DNA from: Endotrypanum monterogeii | Lineage: Eukaryota; Euglenozoa; Kinetoplastea; Trypanosomatida; Trypanosomatidae | DNA length: 64,000 nucleotides | NCBI GenBank assembly: GCA_000333855.2 | Contig: CM007327.1 | Span: 37,859-101,858 of the forward strand | Reading direction: 5' to 3' | Part shown: in pieces, positions 58,206 to 64,000 of the stretch | Position numbering within the stretch: position 1 is the first letter of the stretch | How the letters are laid out: each line of letters opens with the position of its first letter | Notes under the pieces: model-generated | What the model was told of the DNA's origin: nothing | Database searches by the model: none | Seen by the model: only the letters and a program-made list of their open reading frames with translations | Position numbers and translations under genes: made by a program

Positions 58206-58244
<39 letters not shown>
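58195..58244. repeat. (CTGT)n followed by (GT)n
   Basis: Four CTGT units run straight into a 34-base GT tract. It lies about 50 bases upstream of the papain-fold gene on the minus strand, so it is probably near its splice acceptor and would be read as (CA)n(CAGA)n there. Confidence 0.9.
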
Positions 58245-58246
<2 letters not shown>

Positions 58247-58538
58247 TGGTGAGAGATGCCTATCACGCACGTGAAGGACGTAGGCACGCACTCCTCACAC
58301 GCCAAAATCAGCCAACAGAAGAAACGAGAAGCCGATGTGGCCGGCGAGTGACTGGAAATCCATGTAAAACTAAGGAAGAAGGAGAACACAAGCAGAGACA
58401 ATTTAACGAGGGCACCTAATGCACCCTTGAAGGCGAGAGAAAAGGGGGGTGAGGTGTAGCCCAGGTTACATTCCACGTGCATCACGTGCACCCACCACCA
58501 TCACCGGTAGAGAATACGAAGACTAGCTACAACAGTAG

Positions 58539-58540
<2 letters not shown>

Positions 58541-58570
<30 letters not shown>
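58541..58570. repeat. (TA)n microsatellite
   Basis: An uninterrupted 30-base AT tract followed by (GT)n in the spacer between the STE7-like kinase and the papain-fold gene. Confidence 0.9.
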
Positions 58571-58581
<11 letters not shown>

Positions 58582-59620
58582 CGAGGGGAGGAGGAGAAGA
58601 AAAAATAAGGAGGAGATCCTATCCACTTTGAATGTGGTTCGTGTCAACACGCCTCCCCCCCCCACCCCCCCCCTCCTCTCTCTCAACCTCTCTCATCCCC
58701 GAGTGCGAAATCCAGCGACGAGTACAGCCGCTGTTCATCACGACGCCTTTTTCTAGATGGACGCACACAAGCAAGCATACAATAACACACACACAGACAC
58801 AGACACACTTTGGGAATAGGAAAAGGGGAAAAAAAGTGAAAAACGGGAACCACCTTTGTGCACGACACCAAAACCGCCCATCGCCACCAGTCGTCGTCAC
58901 CCCCTCCCCACCCCGCCTGCACAGCCGCAGTGCCCACCCAGGGGGGAGATACCCAAGAAAATAAACTTATAATACACGATTGATTGGCGTCACGAGGACA
59001 GGCACTGAATACCACCGAGAGGGGAGAGGGGAGAGGGTGAGAAGGATTCTTGCGACGGCTGGTGCTCATCAGGCTAATCGGTGTTATCGAGGTGCGGACT
59101 GTCAAGAAATCACGGAGGGGAGCGGAGGGGAAGGATACACACAACTGCTAGTCATTCCATCACACGCACAGTAGCACCGCTCAGAGAATCCGAGCCTCCT
59201 ATGGGCAGCACAATTCTCACGGAAAGAGACGACACATCCTTTTTTATTATTTCGTGGATGTTCATGACAGTGTGTCTTGCTTTGGCAGATACAGCGCGTC
59301 GACCACAGTCTTACCCCTCCCTCCACTCGTGATCCCCATACTCCCTCTAACCCCCCCCCGTCTGCAGGCATGCCCTCCTTGCCGCTCAGCTCACTTTCCG
59401 AGATGTAGCAGGTTCTTCATGTGTCTGCATTTCACTGATTTCTACAGGTATACACACACACAGAGATATAAATATATATATTGTATACAACATCCCCGTC
59501 ACCCTCGTCAACCATTCAGGAGCCGAAACGCTTCCAAAGTCCACAATATAGTGTTCCGAACCCTGCAAATAATAGAGGGGACTCTACACACACACGCACA
59601 CAGGCACGGACGCTGGCATC

Positions 59621-62600
59621 TCAAGAAGCTCCTGCTTCTTCTTCTGGTGATGTTGCCGGTCCCTGTCCCTCTTGAGCGACTTGACGTTGCTTTGCGAGGT
59701 AGTCCTCCTTCATGCGGTTGGACGGCACTGGCACCCGGGTCAGCAAGTAGTCCTTGAGGTTAAACGGGCGATGCCATTGCTTAAAAAAAGGGTGCTCGAG
59801 CAGCTCCTGGGCTGTCGGTCGCTGCGAGGCTGACGGCAGCGTCGCCAGACGGCAGAAATCTGCGAAGACGGAACTTAGCGGCATCGCGCGTCGTTTGTTG
59901 AACATCAACACATCCACCGACTTCTCCATTCGCGACACGCGGTCGAACTCGTCGATGGTGTCGGTCAAGTCGTAGGGGTACTCACCGATAGCAAATTCAG
60001 CAAGGGTGACGCCGACAGCCCATATGTCGGCCGGCTTGCCGTGCGGTTCACCACGGTGGCGCTCTGGGCTCATATATCTGTCGGTACCCGAGCAGCCCTG
60101 GTTGCCCTCAGAAGAAGACGAGGATGGTCTACGTCCGCCTTTGCCCCTCCCGGCAGCACACCAGCTGCCCACACCCTCCTCCGATGATGTCGACGCCGTC
60201 TCAAGAACGTCCATGCCATCGGAGTGCGGCAGCCCCGAGTGTATTGTATTGCCGAGTGTGAGTCCTTCCCTGGGACTCGCTATTTCGGGCGGCGTCGTGC
60301 TCACCACCTCGTTGCTCAGTAGGCCGCTGACACCTCCGCCGGTACTGCCGTGCTGTGCGTTCAAGACAAGCGGGGTGCGATGGCCACGGGCGCCGGTTAG
60401 TTGGAAAGATGTCATCGACGGCGACTGCAGCGGCGTGTTCGACCGCGTTGGGGCAATAGAGACGGGGGGGATATAAGTAAGTGTAGGATTCGTCAAACTC
60501 GCCCCGCTGTCATCGCAGCGCTTCGACAAACCGAAATCGCTGAGCTTCACAACCCCATGTTCATTAACAAGGACATTCCCGGGCTTTATATCGTCGTGGA
60601 TATATCCACGGGAGTGCATATCACGCACACCGCGCAACAGCTGCTCCCCAACAACAGCAACCAGACGCTCTGTGACGCCAAGGAGTTCCTCGACAAGGCC
60701 GCTGCCGTCGTCTGACTCCAACTCGTCTACGCCCAAGTCGCTCTTCACTGAGTACGAGTCATGCAGGAGACCGTCATCACTATCGTCGATATGCTTGTAG
60801 CATCCTGGAGGAGGGTTGCTCGACACCCCAGCCTCGTCTGCTGCGCTCACAAGATCGCCACCCGTACAAGTCTCGATGGCACCAAGCCTTCGCGGAACCA
60901 TAGGTGGAACTCGCTCCACAACGGTGCTGCGGAAGTCGTGCAACCTATTAGTGACCAGCGCCAGTGACTGCTGCCGCTCGCCGCCACTGAGACCGACCCC
61001 AGGGCTGGGCTTTCGGCCACCAAGCGCTAGAGCGTCCTTCAGCGACAGATCCATGAGCCTCGGTTCGCTGAGCAAAGGCGGCACGTGGGGGCTGCCACCC
61101 TCACCAACGCCCCCGACGTCGTGGCCCCCATGATCACCGGCGAACAGACGAGAACGCTCGGGCTGCGGCTCACGAGCCATCCTCGCGTGTTTCTGTAAGC
61201 ACCGGGCAAGGTGATCGAGGCTGCCGTAGTGCATGAACTCCATCACAATATCGAGCGCCGCCACCTCCGCGATGAAGAACGCATTATAAACTTTGACCAT
61301 GAATGGGCTGCGGTACGTCAGGTGCAACACCTGTAGCTCACGAACCACTATATGTTGAAGCTGGCTGATGCGGCCATTCGACGCGGCGCCGCTGCGCAAG
61401 TACGGCGACGAAGAACCCAGGCACAGCGGCGAGAGGTCCACTCGCTTAACGGCCAGGCGACGACCAGTGGGCTTGTGTATAGCAACAAAGACTGTGGCCG
61501 ATGCACCCTCACCCACTGGTGTTGATAGGATGTCAAGGTCACGCAGGAGAACTACATTAGGCGGTAGTGGCGCACACGACATATTATGCGACATTCCTGG
61601 GGTGCATGCCGTCATCCTTGTCGATGTTGCTGCTGGTGTTGCCGTCGCTGCCGCAGAGCGGCCACCACCACCACTTCCGTTCGGTGGGACACCTGGGCTG
61701 CCCCCACAGCCATGCTCGTTTGACACGGACATGCCACCTCGCCAAGTTGCTATGTCAGCGTAGGGTAAGAGCAGACTGCTCGCCATGCAAGTGAACGCGG
61801 AGGTGCCAGTACCCAACATAGTTCCTGTGCTGTTGCCTGTGGTCGGCAAGGCAGACGGGGAAGTTGAGTTGGTGACACCGGGTGGTCCCGAGAATCCTGC
61901 ACCGCTCACTAGAGGTCGTAGCTGCGGGCGGTGTAGGTTGCCGCCAAGAGCACCAGGCGGGCGCGCAATTGTGGTGGTGGTGTTCGGCGTGATGACCTGG
62001 TTCTGTGCCGCTGCTGTCCCACCACCGCTGGGCGTGCCGCCGCCAGGGGGGCGGTTTGGTGAAGCGGTGAGCTCTGTAGTGCGAAGCGCACCGTGCAGCA
62101 AGCCTTGGTGATGCTGCTGCATCTGTTGTGGTACCGTGCTGCTCGCGCCGGGGAACTGCAACGCGGCGATGGTGTCATCACGGGCTGCCCTCAGAAGCTT
62201 CGGCTGCGGCCCAGTGGCAGCACCGGCCCTGTCACCTTGCCCTCCAAGAGGACTGGGGGGCGCCAGTCGCTGACTATCCATCGAGTATGTGATCGGGCTG
62301 AAGGGTGTGTCCATGCTAGTAGAGAAGAGGGTGAAGGAGGCGTTCGCATTCGTGCTGACGCCACCCCCGACACCACTGGTGTTCCTCGGAGTGCGTGCGT
62401 TGGCCACCCCGCCGCTCCCGCAGTACGCCTGGGGCGAGTAGCAGTCGGAGCCCGTAGTAACCGGTGTCGTAAGACCGGGCACCCCACCCGCACAGCCACT
62501 GCCGCCAAGACCCATCAGCTGTGTGCGCCCCGCAAGGCCGCAGCTGCTGCTCACATGTGAACAGTTCATTGCAGACTGCTGTGGGTGCAGCAGCTGCAGC

Positions 62601-64000
62601 GTGCTACCCTCATTACCACCACCAGCTCCACCGGCCGCCAGGTGTGTGCTCCCTCCCATACAAAGACCATTCGCAACTGGGATACCTCCTCCCCCAGTCA
62701 CGCCACCGGCGTCGATGCGGGTTGGGTTCAGAAGGAGCATGTTACGCACCGTGAGGCAGCCGTCTCGCGACACGCGAAAAATGCCTGCAACAAGGGTACG
62801 ACGATCATGTGAGATGCGCACAAGGCGCCCATTCGTGTTTCTGTGACGGGAGCTAAGGCGTGGACCGGACCGAGCAGGCGTGGCCGGGAGGTGGCCGCCG
62901 CTTCCTCGCACGGAGCGATCGGCTGTGGTGCCTACGACGTCAATTGTGCCGCTGCTGTTCATCAGCGTCGTCGATCGAGAAAGACATGGAAAGGAACTTC
63001 TCACGGGAGGCGTACCGACGGCGGCTGCTTTCCGGCTGGACGTAGAACATGGCGCTGCCACCCCAGGAGACGCCATATCGCTGCCTGCTTCGTTCGCACG
63101 GGCAGTGGTACTGGACGACGCGACAGCAACCGGCGAGCGAATGCGGACCAGCAACGGCGGAGGTATGCGTCGGCGTGCGGTGGGTGTTGCGGTGGCACCC
63201 CCAAATAAAAACAATGGCGATATGACCCTTACAGGAGCGACCCCACTGCCACCGCCCGTGCCAGACCCCGATGGACGCCCTGCAGACAGCGGCTGGAGCC
63301 GGTTGGCGCCCGTTGCGAGGGCAGAGGTGATGAGCGACGGTGTTGGCGCATTGCCACCGCTGGTGCTGCCTGCGCCGTAGTGATTGGCAAGCCCGCTCAA
63401 GCTCGTGTTGCTCACGGTCGGTGTTTCCCTCGACGCGGCAATGCCGCCAACGTCCTCACCAGCAGGGGAAGGGGGGCCCAGTTTCGGGAGACGGTGGTGG
63501 GTCACTGCTGCGCTTGGTAACAACCAGTCTGGAGAAACACCGGCTAGGGAGATGGCCCCAACCGCGCTGTTGTGGGGGGAGTTGGAGACAAGGGTATTGC
63601 CCATGACGAGGCCACTGCCGCTGAGGCTCTCATGATCTTCCGAGCGCGCCTGGTGCTGCTGGGCGCTGTTAGGGCAGGCAGGCAAACACGGCTCGCCCGA
63701 TGTAGAGGGTATAGCAAGCGAGTCAGCGAACGGTGTGACCTGCATTGGTGGAAAAAAAGGTTGCTGCAAAGTCGGGAACGCCTCGGCCTGCCCTTGCGCA
63801 TCCTCGCCAGCCTCTTGTGCGGTGAACTTACGTCCATCCGTATGGTCCTCATCGCCGCAGCAGCTGCCCCTGGTCGCGGGTAACACGAGTGAGATCAGGG
63901 CAGTGGATGATGATCTGGGGGAGACAAGGGTGCTTTGAGGAAGAGATGATAGCCGATGCAGCGGACCTGGGAGGGAGCGGTTGGCACCTGAGACGGAAGG
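59621..64000 (-). CDS. STE7/MAPKK-like protein kinase, 5' end beyond the window
   Basis: The frame is open from the stop at 59621 to the right edge with no stop and no ATG before 63886, where only a GTG occurs. So the true start is beyond 64000 and 1459 codons are visible. The first 800 or so residues are Gly/Ser/Thr/Pro-rich and probably disordered. The kinase domain (about 61550-59700) has VGEGASATVFVA as glycine loop and AVKRVDL with the ATP lysine. The catalytic loop is IHDDIKPGN (codons 60590-60598 encode HDD), then SDFGLSK, GTDRYMSPER and DIWAVGVTLAEF. The GTxxYMSPER ending and domain order fit STE7-type MAPKKs. An insertion of about 180 residues lies before the catalytic loop, and about 150 separate DFG from SPE. 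The Arg of HRD is replaced by Asp. Confidence 0.85.
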   Translation of the reverse strand, partial: PSVSGANRSLPGPLHRLSSLPQSTLVSPRSSSTALISLVLPATRGSCCGDEDHTDGRKFTAQEAGEDAQGQAEAFPTLQQPFFPPMQVTPFADSLAIPSTSGEPCLPACPNSAQQHQARSEDHESLSGSGLVMGNTLVSNSPHNSAVGAISLAGVSPDWLLPSAAVTHHRLPKLGPPSPAGEDVGGIAASRETPTVSNTSLSGLANHYGAGSTSGGNAPTPSLITSALATGANRLQPLSAGRPSGSGTGGGSGVAPVRVISPLFLFGGATATPTARRRIPPPLLVRIRSPVAVASSSTTARANEAGSDMASPGVAAPCSTSSRKAAAVGTPPVRSSFPCLSRSTTLMNSSGTIDVVGTTADRSVRGSGGHLPATPARSGPRLSSRHRNTNGRLVRISHDRRTLVAGIFRVSRDGCLTVRNMLLLNPTRIDAGGVTGGGGIPVANGLCMGGSTHLAAGGAGGGNEGSTLQLLHPQQSAMNCSHVSSSCGLAGRTQLMGLGGSGCAGGVPGLTTPVTTGSDCYSPQAYCGSGGVANARTPRNTSGVGGGVSTNANASFTLFSTSMDTPFSPITYSMDSQRLAPPSPLGGQGDRAGAATGPQPKLLRAARDDTIAALQFPGASSTVPQQMQQHHQGLLHGALRTTELTASPNRPPGGGTPSGGGTAAAQNQVITPNTTTTIARPPGALGGNLHRPQLRPLVSGAGFSGPPGVTNSTSPSALPTTGNSTGTMLGTGTSAFTCMASSLLLPYADIATWRGGMSVSNEHGCGGSPGVPPNGSGGGGRSAAATATPAATSTRMTACTPGMSHNMSCAPLPPNVVLLRDLDILSTPVGEGASATVFVAIHKPTGRRLAVKRVDLSPLCLGSSSPYLRSGAASNGRISQLQHIVVRELQVLHLTYRSPFMVKVYNAFFIAEVAALDIVMEFMHYGSLDHLARCLQKHARMAREPQPERSRLFAGDHGGHDVGGVGEGGSPHVPPLLSEPRLMDLSLKDALALGGRKPSPGVGLSGGERQQSLALVTNRLHDFRSTVVERVPPMVPRRLGAIETCTGGDLVSAADEAGVSSNPPPGCYKHIDDSDDGLLHDSYSVKSDLGVDELESDDGSGLVEELLGVTERLVAVVGEQLLRGVRDMHSRGYIHDDIKPGNVLVNEHGVVKLSDFGLSKRCDDSGASLTNPTLTYIPPVSIAPTRSNTPLQSPSMTSFQLTGARGHRTPLVLNAQHGSTGGGVSGLLSNEVVSTTPPEIASPREGLTLGNTIHSGLPHSDGMDVLETASTSSEEGVGSWCAAGRGKGGRRPSSSSSEGNQGCSGTDRYMSPERHRGEPHGKPADIWAVGVTLAEFAIGEYPYDLTDTIDEFDRVSRMEKSVDVLMFNKRRAMPLSSVFADFCRLATLPSASQRPTAQELLEHPFFKQWHRPFNLKDYLLTRVPVPSNRMKEDYLAKQRQVAQEGQGPATSPEEEAGAS

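Larger units (their letters stand above)
58144..59620. other. Spacer between the STE7-like kinase and the papain-fold gene
   Basis: No gene is supported. It holds (CTGT)n plus (GT)n at 58195-58244 just upstream of the papain-fold gene, (TA)n at 58541-58570, poly-C runs near 58656-58672, (CA)n near 58778-58790, a poly-A run near 58828-58836, C9 near 59350-59358 and TA-rich sequence near 59465-59485. Open frames are short and cross these repeats. Confidence 0.5.

Overview
The window comes from a kinetoplastid nuclear genome, most likely a Leishmania-type parasite (Leishmaniinae). Every long gene is intronless. The genes lie in two long same-strand blocks with no individual promoters. They are separated by UTR-like spacers full of polypyrimidine tracts followed by AG (spliced-leader acceptor signals) and of long (TG)n, (TA)n, poly-C and poly-G runs. 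The proteins have the long Ala/Ser/Pro/Gly-rich insertions typical of the group. I do not name a species: the homopolymer-rich spacers fit the Viannia/Porcisia/Endotrypanum side of the family, but that is only an impression.

Layout. Bases 1-2460 hold no convincing gene. The plus-strand block (2461-23481) has seven genes: a MICU1-like mitochondrial EF-hand protein, a very large Sec7-domain ARF-GEF, a mitochondrial-type tRNA 2-thiouridylase (MnmA/MTU1), a TMEM115-like membrane protein, a TAPT1-family membrane protein, a polycystin-2-like channel, and a small Cys-rich PLAC8-like protein with a likely lipidated N-terminus. About 4 kb without a recognised gene follows (23482-27505). This is a convergent strand-switch region, where two polycistronic transcripts should end. 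It contains an unusually C/G-rich inverted-repeat and G-quadruplex-like segment at 25.7-26.0 kb.

The minus-strand block (27506 to the right edge, read right to left) has eleven genes. In transcription order they are: a STE7/MAPKK-like kinase cut by the window edge, a NlpC/P60-like permuted papain-fold protein, a short anamorsin/DRE2-type Fe-S protein, a 617-aa unknown, a 251-aa unknown, a phosphatidylglycerophosphate synthase (PGS1, phospholipase D superfamily), the PP2A activator PTPA, a 2124-aa orphan, and two NEK-like kinases in tandem. A 20-base N gap lies at 36481-36500, beside an odd CGTAC-word sequence and a (CA)n tract of about 100 bases.

How the genes relate. In these organisms neighbours are co-transcribed but seldom share a pathway, so order says little about function. 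Loose themes are mitochondrial functions (MICU1, MTU1, PGS1), Fe-S assembly (DRE2), calcium or cilium-linked membrane proteins (MICU1, PKD2-like, TAPT1) and phospho-signalling (three kinases, PTPA). Starts were set at the first ATG after a plausible splice acceptor; several frames stay open further upstream but only with TTG or GTG codons. I found no tRNA, rRNA, CRISPR array, complete transposon or bacterial-type operon.
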